DNA from: a virus
DNA length: 32,415 bases
Virus record (IMG/VR): IMGVR_UViG_3300045996_001004
Span: 1 to 32,415 of that record
Reading direction: 5' to 3' (one strand)
Shown here: positions 12,673 through 20,268 of the stretch, piece after piece
Position numbering within the stretch: position 1 is the stretch's first letter
Layout: every line of letters begins with the position of its first letter
Made by a program: the position numbers and the translations under genes
Notes under the pieces: generated by a model
Seen by the model: only the letters and a program-made list of their open reading frames with translations
What the model was told of the DNA's origin: nothing
Database searches by the model: none

Positions 12673-13017
12673 ATGCAGAATGCAGACGTGAGACAAGATC
12701 CGGCGACGACGCCCGTAAGTTTCTTGCGGGACGGGTACGGCAACCTGATCGAGCGGTTCGAGCGGGACGGGATCGTAGACGTGCGGGTAACGCTCGCGGA
12801 CCGGATCGAGCGGGCCATCCTGCCCAACGATCACGAGATGCGGGAACGGTGCAAGCTGACGGTCGTGCGGTGGTACTGGCGCCGGGTGGGAGTGCTGCCG
12901 GAGTCGCCCGCCGATGCCCTGCCGGATGAGGCGCCCGAGTCCAACGCCCACCGCCGCGAGTGCGAGCACGGGTACACGTCCAACTGTCGGGCCTGCAACC
13001 CGGACGGGCCGTTCTGA
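12673..13017 (+). CDS. Hypothetical protein with C-terminal CxxC-type knuckle, 114 aa
   Basis: I start at the ATG at 12673 (GGAGG eight bases upstream, downstream of the promoter). The frame is open upstream but that part would overlap the promoter. The body is charged and mixed, with FLRDGYGNLIERFERDGIVD and a VVRWYWRRVGVLP segment. The last 20 residues (CEHGYTSNCRACNPDG) form a C-x-H/C-x2-C knuckle likely to bind zinc. It overlaps the next gene as TGATG. Confidence 0.72.
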   Translation: MQNADVRQDPATTPVSFLRDGYGNLIERFERDGIVDVRVTLADRIERAILPNDHEMRERCKLTVVRWYWRRVGVLPESPADALPDEAPESNAHRRECEHGYTSNCRACNPDGPF

Positions 13018-13292
13018 TGGCGGCGCGGAAGCGGATCGGGTTCGTGGCGGCGCCCCGTGTCGGCTCGGGTTACTGGCTGCACTACACAGCCCCGGAGCGC
13101 GAGGACGACGGGCAGGGGGCCGTCGTCGGGCACGAAGAGCGGATTCACTACTGCGCCACGCTGCGGATTGCCAAGCGTAAAGCTCACCGGGTGATGGCGG
13201 ACCCCGAGGTGACGTGGGCGACCATCACGAAACCGCTGTTTCACGTCCGCAGAATGCCCTACAGGGCACGCAAGCGGGCAAGGAAAGGGTAA
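13017..13292 (+). CDS. Basic hypothetical protein, 91 aa
   Basis: The ATG overlaps the upstream stop (TGATG). The protein is beta-like at first (IGFVAAPRVGSGYWLHYT), contains an acidic turn (EREDDGQG) and ends in a strongly basic tail (MPYRARKRARKG). It may bind nucleic acid. Not recognised. Confidence 0.68.
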   Translation: MAARKRIGFVAAPRVGSGYWLHYTAPEREDDGQGAVVGHEERIHYCATLRIAKRKAHRVMADPEVTWATITKPLFHVRRMPYRARKRARKG

Positions 13293-13295
13293 GGC

Positions 13296-13391
13296 ATGGT
13301 CTATCTCGTCGCGGCGCTGGTGTGGCTGATAGCGGGCGGCGTGTTTGCCTCCGTTTTCGGTCGCGTGGCAAAAACCTACGGGGGAGACTGA
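13296..13391 (+). CDS. Single-pass membrane peptide, 31 aa
   Basis: A 31-residue frame starts four bases after the previous stop, with AAAGGGTAAGG upstream. It is mostly one hydrophobic helix (VYLVAALVWLIAGGVFASVF) followed by GRVAKTYGGD, so the C terminus is probably cytoplasmic. It is small but well packed between genes. Confidence 0.55.
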   Translation: MVYLVAALVWLIAGGVFASVFGRVAKTYGGD

Positions 13392-13396
13392 CACCC

Positions 13397-13612
13397 ATGC
13401 TCTACGGCATCGCACTCGGACGGCTCTGTATGCCGGTGGAATACATCCGCCAGCTACCCACCGCACTAGCCGGGAAGCACCTGATCGGGATTGCGACCAC
13501 GGTAGAAGACCTGATGACTGCTCAGGCGCGGGCGGCACGCTTGGCCCGGCCGATTAACACCTACACTCGCGTTACACCCCACGGCACCCTGCACGGCATC
13601 TATCGGCGGTAG
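13397..13612 (+). CDS. Hypothetical protein, 71 aa
   Basis: GGGGGAGACTGACACCC precedes the ATG. The protein is mixed alpha/beta: GIALGRLCMPVEYIRQL, then a helix rich in Ala/Arg (DLMTAQARAARLARP) and a strand end (YTRVTPHGTLHGIYRR). Not recognised. It ends the run of small genes before a 458-base gap. Confidence 0.65.
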   Translation: MLYGIALGRLCMPVEYIRQLPTALAGKHLIGIATTVEDLMTAQARAARLARPINTYTRVTPHGTLHGIYRR

Positions 13613-13827
13613 CTGGCCTACAGACCGCCCTGCAAGTTTGCTCCCCGGCAGCTAGCAATCCCGCTAGCACCCCCACGGCTCGGCCTCACGGTCAGCCACA
13701 CTCGCAGGTGAGGGGGCCGGGGAGCATCCCGCCTGTACGGCCTCACCACGCGCCCGTAAGCCGCACCACGCGCCCGCCAGCGGTCCCGGTTGCCCTTTGC
13801 TGGCTCGCCTTGAGCGGCTCAGGTCCG

Positions 13828-13847
13828 GGGGGATGGTGGGATGGCTT
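13828..13847 (+). repeat. Dispersed repeat, divergent copy 9
   Basis: GGGGATGGTGGGATGGCTTG, related to the consensus mainly in the GGATGGTG core. Confidence 0.4.
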
Positions 13848-13907
13848 GGGGCAGGGGGCCGGATGGCTGAGCCACACGCGCAGGCCCGGTTTTGTTGGGG
13901 TTTTCGG

Positions 13908-13927
13908 GTGTGATGGTGTGATGGGTT
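13908..13927 (+). repeat. Dispersed 20-base repeat, copy 10
   Basis: GTGTGATGGTGTGATGGGTT, one change from consensus, about 100 bases before the promoter candidate. Confidence 0.7.
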
Positions 13928-14011
13928 CACGGGGGGATCAAGATGGCCGGGTGTGCGGGCCGTGCTGCTCGACAATTCTGCCCGTTTCGGGAAGCGGACA
14001 AGTGTTTTTCC

Positions 14012-14039
14012 TTGTGTTTTTGCATGGTTTGCGTATCAT
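14012..14039 (+). promoter_or_regulatory. Promoter candidate for the ATPase operon
   Basis: TTGTGT, 16-base spacer, TATCAT (five of six). The upstream GTGTTTTTCC matches the stretch before the promoter at 8740. GACTACTTAC, a single operator half-site, lies just downstream at about 14047-14056. Confidence 0.45.
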
Positions 14040-14070
14040 CTGATCTGGACTACTTACAAGGGAGCTGCTG

Positions 14071-14223
14071 ATGTGGAACGTCTTTTGGTCGTATCCGGGT
14101 GGCGGGCGCGAAGCGTGGGCGTGCTGTGCGAAGAAACGGGACGCCGAGGTAATCGCGGCGTTGCTCAGGGATCATGGTTGCGCGGACGTGCGGATCGTTC
14201 GCTATCAGAAAGGGCGTGCGTGA
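14071..14223 (+). CDS. Hypothetical protein, 50 aa
   Basis: AAGGGAG lies seven bases before the ATG. The peptide resembles a small beta-alpha-beta unit (NVFWSYPGGGREAWACCAKK, then a helix RDAEVIAALLRDHGC and a strand VRIVRYQKG). It ends in TGA overlapping the ATPase start (TGATG), so the two are translationally coupled. Confidence 0.7.
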   Translation: MWNVFWSYPGGGREAWACCAKKRDAEVIAALLRDHGCADVRIVRYQKGRA

Positions 14224-15326
14224 TGACTGGACAGGATTTGCTGACACAGTGGACGGCGTTCATTCGACAGTACGTGTATTGCTCGCAGGCGCAAGGCATG
14301 GTCCTCGCGTTGTGGGCTATGAACACGTGGGTGTATGAGCATTTCGCGGCGGTCCCGTACCTGGAGATTGTTGCGAGGACCAAGGAGAGCGGCAAGACAA
14401 CGGTGTTGGATGTGCTCAAGATGCTTTGCCGAGGCCCGGAGAAGTTTGCGATTGTCCGGGTGCTGACGATCCTGCGGATGATTGAAGAGTCCGAGGGGAA
14501 GATCACGATCTTGATTGATGAGGCGGAACAGTTCAGCAAGCCGTCATTGGGCGAGACTCGGAGCGGTATCGCGACGGGTTACAAGCCGGGTGCTCAGCAC
14601 GCTATCAGCGTGGGCAAGGGCTTTCAGCGGTTCAGGACGTATGCGCCGTGGGCGTTCGCGCAGATCGGCAACGTGCATGATGTGTTGCGGTCGCGGTGCA
14701 TCGAGATCATGCTGGACCGGGGCAAGCCGGAGCGGTACTTGATCGATTACGAGATGTCCGCTAAATCGGACGCTCAAGAGCTTGTCGTACAGTTCGTGCA
14801 GTTCGCCCGGTCCAAGGTGAAAGACGGCAAGATGCACATCCCGATTATCCCGGCTGACTGGCTCACGAGCGGCCGTGAGCGGGAGTTGTGGACGCCGTTG
14901 GTTTCGTTGGCCGGGTGGCTTGGGGTTCATGCCGATACCATGCGGCAGATACAGGCCGCAAGCGTAGACCTTGGGCTGCTCAAGACGCTACCGCCGATCA
15001 AGTGGCACTCGGCGCAAGACGAGGCCGATACCGAGGAACGGGATATGGCCGTCCGGCTGTTGCGGGATCTGGCCAGCGTGATTACGCCGGCTGACGAGGG
15101 CGTCATCTTCTCGCGTGATGCCGTGGAACGGCTCAGGGCTATCGACACGGCGCCTTGGCGTGGATGGCGTGGAACGGGCATCAACGAGATTGGGCTTGGC
15201 GCTCTGCTGCGGCGGTACGGGCTGGAGAGTGCAACGCAAAGCAAGGGCAAGGGACGCAAGGGGCGCGTGCAAGCGCAGGGCTACAAGACAGCGGAGATTC
15301 TTGCGGCGCGCAAGCGAGACGAGTAA
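14223..15326 (+). CDS. DUF3631-type P-loop ATPase (putative replication helicase), 367 aa
   Basis: A Walker A variant ARTKESGKTT sits at residues 51-60 and a Walker B ITILIDEAE at 94-102, followed by an IGNVHDVLRSRCIEI sensor-like strand. The C-terminal third (around LRAIDTAPWRGW...LGALLRRYGLES...QGYKTAEILAA) matches the pattern of DUF3631, a domain found in phage, plasmid and island primase-helicase proteins. No primase domain is fused here. The likely role is DNA unwinding or loading, which is inference. I start at the ATG overlapping the preceding stop. A strong terminator follows. Confidence 0.8.
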   Translation: MTGQDLLTQWTAFIRQYVYCSQAQGMVLALWAMNTWVYEHFAAVPYLEIVARTKESGKTTVLDVLKMLCRGPEKFAIVRVLTILRMIEESEGKITILIDEAEQFSKPSLGETRSGIATGYKPGAQHAISVGKGFQRFRTYAPWAFAQIGNVHDVLRSRCIEIMLDRGKPERYLIDYEMSAKSDAQELVVQFVQFARSKVKDGKMHIPIIPADWLTSGRERELWTPLVSLAGWLGVHADTMRQIQAASVDLGLLKTLPPIKWHSAQDEADTEERDMAVRLLRDLASVITPADEGVIFSRDAVERLRAIDTAPWRGWRGTGINEIGLGALLRRYGLESATQSKGKGRKGRVQAQGYKTAEILAARKRDE

Positions 15327-15352
15327 CAGAGTCCTCGGCGGCGCGACGTTTG

Positions 15353-15388
15353 GGCCGTTCCCGTGACTGGGGGCGGCCTTTTCTTTTT
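15353..15388 (+). terminator. Rho-independent terminator
   Basis: GGCCGTTCCC pairs with GGGGGCGGCC (two G-U) around GTGACT and runs into TTTTCTTTTT. It closes the GC-rich early block. Confidence 0.92.
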
Positions 15389-15531
15389 GTACTTGACTAT
15401 CATTCAGAACCGTGCGCCACTTCCGGCCATATGACTTGAGCGACAGGGGAAAATCGGGGGGCGGGGGGAGTCACGTACGTGGCACGAGCGGGTTTTCTAA
15501 AATTTTAAAAATACAAATTTTCAGTATTCGC

Positions 15532-15560
15532 TTGACTTTTCGACGGAAATATGCTAGGCT
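15532..15560 (+). promoter_or_regulatory. Late promoter candidate
   Basis: TTGACT, 17-base spacer, TAGGCT, with TG one base before the -10 (extended -10 type). An AT-rich stretch lies upstream. It is well placed to drive the terminase-portal operon. Confidence 0.6.
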
Positions 15561-15637
15561 TTCTGAATTAAGTTCCAATCCCGGCAAGCAATCCTGTTTC
15601 TGGTGTTGGGACTCCGGTGTGAAGGTAATCTTATTTC

Positions 15638-15661
15638 AGTGTACTGTACAGTGTACTGTAC
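15638..15661. repeat. Tandem 12-base repeat
   Basis: AGTGTACTGTAC occurs twice in tandem and the junction forms the perfect palindrome ACTGTACAGT. It lies about 80 bases downstream of the late promoter and could be an operator for a dimeric regulator. Confidence 0.6.
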
Positions 15662-15713
15662 GCTCTCGCCTTACGGCCTGCGTTAGTGTGCCACTTCTTA
15701 CCACGGCACTAAC

Positions 15714-15833
15714 ATGGATCTCCAATTATTCTTCATCCTCCAACAGATACGCATCGCAACGAAACCTACGGCACATGCTCCCGGGCCTAAGAAACCCGGA
15801 CTGAGTGCGCAGGACAACGCGAAACGTAAGTAA
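15714..15833 (+). CDS. Possible small protein, 39 aa
   Basis: An ATG-started frame encodes a hydrophobic N terminus (DLQLFFILQQIRIATKP) and a basic, proline-containing tail. Its TAA lies within the operator palindrome, 14 bases before the next gene. No ribosome site is visible, so the call is tentative. Confidence 0.3.
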   Translation: MDLQLFFILQQIRIATKPTAHAPGPKKPGLSAQDNAKRK

Positions 15834-15842
15834 ATTTACTTA
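15827..15842. promoter_or_regulatory. Operator palindrome before the terminase genes
   Basis: TAAGTAAATTTACTTA is a perfect 16-base palindrome ending five bases before the ATG of the first late gene. That gene has no Shine-Dalgarno site, so a protein bound here, or the RNA hairpin itself, could control its expression. Confidence 0.6.
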
Positions 15843-15847
15843 TAGAT

Positions 15848-16222
15848 ATGGCTCTAGTCAAACAGAAGTCCTTCTTCACCAAAGTAGCAGTCGCTAGGCA
15901 ACTGTTACGGGAGAAGTCCGAAGAGATTTTAGAAGAGTATCTGGACGTTATCAAGAGCGCGAAGGACGCTAGGGACTTTGAGACGGCTGCTAAGGCTCTG
16001 CAATGGCTCATGGAGCACATGCCTGCGGACGAGAACAACGAGCGCATCGTTGACCAGAGCATCGACAAGAAGCAAGAGGTCGTGCAGAAGGGTCCATCAG
16101 GTCCAGCAATCCAGATCGGAGTCATCGTGGGTGGTCTGGACAAGAATCAGGCGGCTATTGCCAAGCCTGCAGAGATTATCGCGCTGCCCGCAGAAGTGAT
16201 TTCGGAGACGAAAAGTGAATAA
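15848..16222 (+). CDS. Terminase small subunit-like protein, 124 aa
   Basis: It lies directly before the terminase ATPase. Residues 1-75 are helical and charged, with a helix pair (ILEEYLDVIKSAKDARDFETAAKALQWLMEHMP) followed by ADENNERIVDQS. This resembles the small packaging-initiator proteins that precede terL in many phages. A beta-like C-terminal end follows (AIQIGVIVGGL). The family assignment rests on position and this pattern. No ribosome site is visible because the operator palindrome occupies that place. Confidence 0.6.
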   Translation: MALVKQKSFFTKVAVARQLLREKSEEILEEYLDVIKSAKDARDFETAAKALQWLMEHMPADENNERIVDQSIDKKQEVVQKGPSGPAIQIGVIVGGLDKNQAAIAKPAEIIALPAEVISETKSE

Positions 16223-16406
16223 AGCAGTTCAGGACTATCTGTTTAAGGTCTACTTAACACAGATGTTACAGGGGTTTGAGAAGCAATGGGCATCCCAGCC
16301 GACTCCAATCTATCTCCCCCAGCCTTCCATGCAGGAATGGCACGTGTTCATAGATGATTTCGTAGACAGTATTCTAGATAAGGAACCAATTGAACGAAGA
16401 CGGTAA
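16215..16406 (+). CDS. Hypothetical protein, 63 aa
   Basis: The GTG start at 16215 overlaps the preceding stop by eight bases, with GGAG upstream. The protein has an aromatic N-terminal helix (VQDYLFKVYLTQMLQGFEKQW), a proline-rich linker (SQPTPIYLPQPS) and a helix with acidic residues (FIDDFVDSILDKEPIE). It overlaps the terminase ATPase start by 17 bases. Function unknown; possibly packaging-related by position. Confidence 0.7.
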   Translation: MNKAVQDYLFKVYLTQMLQGFEKQWASQPTPIYLPQPSMQEWHVFIDDFVDSILDKEPIERRR

Positions 16407-17232
16407 GCTAGTAGTCACGCTCCCAGACGGTAAACTCGAAACAATGTACGAGCCTACCTCTGAGAAACACATGTGGTTTCACCAGACCCCTACCAAAAAC
16501 CTTTTGGCATACGGGAATAGAGGCGGGGGAAAGAGCCATTTGCTCCGCTTTGACGCCCATATGAGGGCGCTTAGCGTCCCGGGCTCCCGCCTAATCCTCA
16601 TTCGTAAGACGTATCCCCAGCTTTTGCAGTCTCATTTGCAGTATATTCCGCAAGAGATGGCGAAACTGGGTGGACACTACCACAAAACAGAACATATTGC
16701 GTATTATCCAAACGACTCCAGACTGTTCTTCTCGCACGTAGCGACCGAAGAGGACTCTCTGAACCTGTTGTCTGCGGAATATATCGCTGCATACTTCGAT
16801 GAGTTGTCTACGATCTCGTGGGACTTCTTCGTAAAGCTGTGTGCATCTGTTCGTATCGGCGGCAAGTTGAAAGATATGGGGATTAAGGGCGTCGTGAGAG
16901 CAGCGACTAATCCCCTTGGGCCTTCTGCTGCTGAAGTTTTCTCTTATTTCGTGAACAAGGACGTTCCACCAGAGGACGATGCGGACTACGATCCACGGGA
17001 TTGGGACTCAATCAAGATTCAGATGGCCGATAACGCTCATATCGACATCGAGGACTACAAAAAGAGATTCGCTGGTATGCCTTCGTATCTGAAAAAGGCG
17101 TGGTTAGAGGGCGATTTCGCGCTGGAGAACCAGTTGTTCGACTTCAAACCAATCAAAGACGGTAGACAATACCACGTTATCAAGGAAATGCCGACGATTA
17201 ACGGCAAGCCATTGGTAGGAGTAAGCTGGTAA
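16390..17232 (+). CDS. terL: Terminase large subunit, ATPase half, 280 aa
   Basis: Walker A is GNRGGGKSH (residues 42-50) and Walker B is IAAYFDE (132-138), with the coupling motif AATNP near residue 185. This is the ATP-driven DNA packaging motor domain. It begins at a TTG with AAGGA five bases upstream, inside the end of the previous gene. It ends in TAA, overlapping the next ATG by one base (TAATG), so the ATPase and nuclease halves are separate ORFs in different frames. Full-length TerL proteins usually have about 450-550 residues, and the sum of the two halves is 495. Confidence 0.92.
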   Translation: MNEDGKLVVTLPDGKLETMYEPTSEKHMWFHQTPTKNLLAYGNRGGGKSHLLRFDAHMRALSVPGSRLILIRKTYPQLLQSHLQYIPQEMAKLGGHYHKTEHIAYYPNDSRLFFSHVATEEDSLNLLSAEYIAAYFDELSTISWDFFVKLCASVRIGGKLKDMGIKGVVRAATNPLGPSAAEVFSYFVNKDVPPEDDADYDPRDWDSIKIQMADNAHIDIEDYKKRFAGMPSYLKKAWLEGDFALENQLFDFKPIKDGRQYHVIKEMPTINGKPLVGVSW

Positions 17233-17879
17233 TGGATTTACAGTGGCATCAGCACGAGTCAGTGCAGATTTACAGGGGCTTCGACCTTGGATTCTTCCCA
17301 GATCCTGCTTACTGTGTCTGGGTAGCGCACATCGGTAACCGTTTCATCGCCTTCAAAGAGAAGCTTTGGTATCAACAGGTTGCTCCAGACATCGCAAAGG
17401 ACATCGTAGAAGAGTCTAGAGGCATGAAAGTCGCCATGACTTACTGCGATCCGGTCATGGACATCAAGACAGCGGCCGATGTTCGCAGCATCAGGGAAAT
17501 CTTCGAAGAGAATGGCGTCCCGATGGAGGCCAGCATCAACAACCGAGAGCACTACGCACATGCCGTGCACACAGCGTTGAAGGAAGAGGTAGCGCCGGGG
17601 GTTCCAAGGCTACAAATTCTGGAAAGAACACCGGGTTTCGGGGACATGGGTTGTCCATATCTGATAAAGACCATTCCTCAGATGCGTTTTGACCCCAAAC
17701 ACCCTCTTAGAATGGCAGACAGTCGTAACGACCACGGGGTTATCGCTTTAGCGTATTTCTTAATCAGTTCGGGTGCAGTAGAACGTCGCAGTGTTGCAGC
17801 CATCAACAAGTTGCCTAAGTGGATGCGACCGAAATACGAAGCCAAAAAAGACAAATTCTTAGGATACAATCAACCATAA
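17232..17879 (+). CDS. terL: Terminase large subunit, nuclease half, 215 aa
   Basis: This is the RNase H-fold nuclease that cuts DNA at packaging. The acidic triad is visible: D18 in RGFDLG, D73 in YCDP and D167 in SRNDHGV, followed by the IALAYFL helix. It starts at an ATG overlapping the ATPase stop (TAATG), an arrangement for termination-reinitiation. The N terminus (DLQWHQHESVQIYRG) is the region that normally joins the two domains, so this is a split gene. No intron or insertion separates the parts. Confidence 0.9.
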   Translation: MDLQWHQHESVQIYRGFDLGFFPDPAYCVWVAHIGNRFIAFKEKLWYQQVAPDIAKDIVEESRGMKVAMTYCDPVMDIKTAADVRSIREIFEENGVPMEASINNREHYAHAVHTALKEEVAPGVPRLQILERTPGFGDMGCPYLIKTIPQMRFDPKHPLRMADSRNDHGVIALAYFLISSGAVERRSVAAINKLPKWMRPKYEAKKDKFLGYNQP

Positions 17880-17887
17880 GGTAAAAT

Positions 17888-19948
17888 ATGCACGAGACAG
17901 AGATGATTACCCAGCCTACCCCGATAGACGAGGCAACGGAGCCAAAGAAGGAAGGTCCTGACGGCGCAACAAAGAAGCGCTGGGCAGAGTTCCGGCAGCG
18001 CATCGACCAGACCAAGCGCTATCGCCAGAAGTTAGTAAAGAATTGGTCCAGTAACGTTGATTTCCGACGCGGTAAGCTGTTTACGTCGCAGGGTGATGAC
18101 GACGCTATCGCAGTCAATCTGGATTGGAGTTACACAAAGACCAAGCAGGCGTCCCTGTTCTCACAGGTGCCTAAGGCTCGTGTATCTTACCTGCCTGAGT
18201 CTGGAATGCCCTCGCCTCCATGGGTTACCAAGTATGAACAGAGATTGAATGGTGAGTTGGTAAAGGGCGGTATCGAAGCAACCATGGACGAAACCCTACC
18301 AGACTGTATCAATGCTGCTGGTATTGGTGTTGCGTTCATTTCCAACGAGGTAATCACAGTACCCAAGGAACTTCCAACGATTGACATCGCTACACTTCCA
18401 CCGCAGTTACAGATGGAAGCCTTACAGAACAAGACCATCTTTGGTAAGCCCATTCCGATGGAGGTTGTTCCACAGCGTGTAGCATCCCGTTACACTGTTC
18501 GTAGGATCTCTCCCGCTGATTTCCTGTGGCCCATCAACTTTACTGGTTCAGACTTCAATAATGCGCCTTGGCTTGGCTACACGGGACGTATTCCGTGGGC
18601 AGAGGCAGCCGCACGTTTCAATCTTACTGAGGCGGACAAGGAAAAGTATAACGAAGACGATACGACTACGCTGGACAGGTTGACTGACGACGTAGACAAG
18701 GGCGAACAGTATCGTGACGACATGGTAGGATTCGATGAAATCTTCTACCACGAGTACCAGTACAATACGGATAGCAAGTCCTTCAATACCATCCATCATC
18801 TGGTATTCCTACACGGTAAGCAGGAACCTATCATTGATGAACCGTGGAAAGGACAGGCTCCGCATCCAGATCCCAACAGGCCATACGACATTATCGGCTC
18901 ATTCAAGAAACCGTTACAGGTCCTGACGCTTGCGTATCTGTCTGACGAGGACATTCCACCGTCTGACTCCGCTGTTGGACGTGCACAGGTTATCGAGATT
19001 AACCGAGGACGCACCAACGTCAACAAGCAGCGTGCACGTACCGCTCCATGGACGTGGATTGACGTTAATAGGATGGACCCAGCAATTACTGCCGCTCTGA
19101 TGCGAGGGACGTGGCAACACGCTATCCCGGTCCAAGGTGATGGATCTCGCGTCATCGGCACTGTTGACCAACCGCCGTTGCATCAGGAGAACTACAAGTT
19201 CGATGAGATCGCTAAGGGCGACTTACAGGACTTGTGGACCATCGGCTCTAACCAGTTGGGCGGTGGTTCGGGTGTAGAAACCAAGGGTGAAGCCGGAATC
19301 ATTCAGAACAACTTCCAGACCAAGGTAGGTCGTGAGCGTGCCCGAGTAGCCTCATTCTTCGTAAACATCGCAGAAGTCTTGGGTGGTCTGATTTGCTTGA
19401 ACGAAGATCCCATGAGCTTTGGTGAGGGTTTTGATCCCAGCATTTCAGAAGGTCTGAGCTACAGCATCCTTGCAGATAGCACGGTTCTTGTAGATTCACA
19501 ACAGCGTTTACAGCGTATCAACGACTTCATCAACACTTACACTAAGACAGGCTTCGTTGCACTTGAGCCTACTCTGAAGGAAGTAGCTTCGTTGATTGGT
19601 CTTGACCCCAACATTGCAATCAAGGCTCCAGATCCGGCGCAACCACCTCCTCCAAACATCAGCCTCAGGTTGACTGGCTCAGAGGACATGATGAATCCGC
19701 TTCTGTTAGCGTTCATGTTACAGACGGGTCAGGGTCCAAAGCCCGAGATGATCGAACAGGCCAAGGCGCTTATTCAGTCAGCAGTCGTCGCGGCACAACC
19801 ACAGCAGCCTCCGATGGGACCGCCTCCGGGACCTGCGCCAAACCCGGGAGAAGCTTTCCCAGAAGCCGGTTTATTGCCAGCTATTACCAAGCGTGCCGAG
19901 GACGGACCTCAGGGTGGGTCTACCGGCGGTGCAACAGGAGCTATGTAA
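17888..19948 (+). CDS. Portal protein, 686 aa
   Basis: It lies directly after the terminase. The length, the SQVPKARVSYLPESG segment near residue 95, the conserved-looking YTVRRISPADFLWP region and a helical, Gln-rich clip-to-crown part (VFINRG... IQNNFQTKVGRERARV) are typical of long phage portal proteins. The portal forms the dodecameric DNA gate at one capsid vertex and docks the terminase. The tail is proline/glycine-rich (QPQQPPMGPPPGPAPNPG), a flexible C terminus. The ATG has AAGG upstream. It overlaps the next gene by one base. Confidence 0.9.
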   Translation: MHETEMITQPTPIDEATEPKKEGPDGATKKRWAEFRQRIDQTKRYRQKLVKNWSSNVDFRRGKLFTSQGDDDAIAVNLDWSYTKTKQASLFSQVPKARVSYLPESGMPSPPWVTKYEQRLNGELVKGGIEATMDETLPDCINAAGIGVAFISNEVITVPKELPTIDIATLPPQLQMEALQNKTIFGKPIPMEVVPQRVASRYTVRRISPADFLWPINFTGSDFNNAPWLGYTGRIPWAEAAARFNLTEADKEKYNEDDTTTLDRLTDDVDKGEQYRDDMVGFDEIFYHEYQYNTDSKSFNTIHHLVFLHGKQEPIIDEPWKGQAPHPDPNRPYDIIGSFKKPLQVLTLAYLSDEDIPPSDSAVGRAQVIEINRGRTNVNKQRARTAPWTWIDVNRMDPAITAALMRGTWQHAIPVQGDGSRVIGTVDQPPLHQENYKFDEIAKGDLQDLWTIGSNQLGGGSGVETKGEAGIIQNNFQTKVGRERARVASFFVNIAEVLGGLICLNEDPMSFGEGFDPSISEGLSYSILADSTVLVDSQQRLQRINDFINTYTKTGFVALEPTLKEVASLIGLDPNIAIKAPDPAQPPPPNISLRLTGSEDMMNPLLLAFMLQTGQGPKPEMIEQAKALIQSAVVAAQPQQPPMGPPPGPAPNPGEAFPEAGLLPAITKRAEDGPQGGSTGGATGAM

Positions 19949-20268
19949 TGCCAATTTACGATTTAATCTGTAAGAATGGACACGAACAGAGGGACCGTTT
20001 ACTCAAGCTGGGTCAGCGGCCCCCATGTCCGGAATGTAACGAGCCGACAGAGACTCTATGGGACCAGTCAGCAGGGGTTATCAGCGATGATATTCCGGGT
20101 GGTATCGAGATTAGGCACGGATTATGCAATCCGGATGGAACCCCTCGCAGGTATTATTCACATACTGAGATTAGGAAAGAGGCTGAACGGCGTGGTTTAG
20201 TGAATATCGTAGAGCACGCCCCCGGCCCAGGTAGCGACAAGAGCAGACACACAACCAGATGGACATAA
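19948..20268 (+). CDS. FmdB-type zinc-ribbon protein, 106 aa
   Basis: It begins MPIYDLICKNGHEQRDR with a second knuckle, CPEC, near residue 27, matching the FmdB/putative regulatory zinc-ribbon pattern (C-x3-H then C-x2-C). Such small proteins often sit between portal and scaffold in phage head modules, where the role is unknown. The rest is polar, with a C-terminal EHAPGPGSDKSRH tail. It overlaps the portal stop by one base. Confidence 0.78.
   Translation: MPIYDLICKNGHEQRDRLLKLGQRPPCPECNEPTETLWDQSAGVISDDIPGGIEIRHGLCNPDGTPRRYYSHTEIRKEAERRGLVNIVEHAPGPGSDKSRHTTRWT

Larger units (their letters stand above)
13613..14070. other. GC-rich intergenic region
   Basis: There is no supported gene. It contains a GCTAGC-AATCCC-GCTAGC hairpin, two dispersed-repeat copies and a promoter candidate at 14012-14039. 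A long frame on the minus strand (13664-13975) is proline/serine-rich, without a ribosome site, and looks like a GC-bias artefact. Confidence 0.55.
15389..15847. other. Late control region
   Basis: This region separates the GC-rich early block from the late genes. Its base composition drops sharply (an AT-rich segment at 15496-15530). It contains the promoter at 15532-15560, a tandem 12-base repeat at 15638-15661, a possible 39-aa gene and an operator palindrome at 15827-15842. Confidence 0.6.

Noticed and set aside
13664-13975. 103-codon minus-strand frame
   Set aside because: Ser/Pro/Arg-rich low-complexity translation without a ribosome site, against local gene direction.
13953-14222. Upstream extension of the ATPase gene
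   Set aside because: It overlaps the promoter candidate and the 50-aa gene with its strong ribosome site. The ATG at 14223 is coupled by TGATG.
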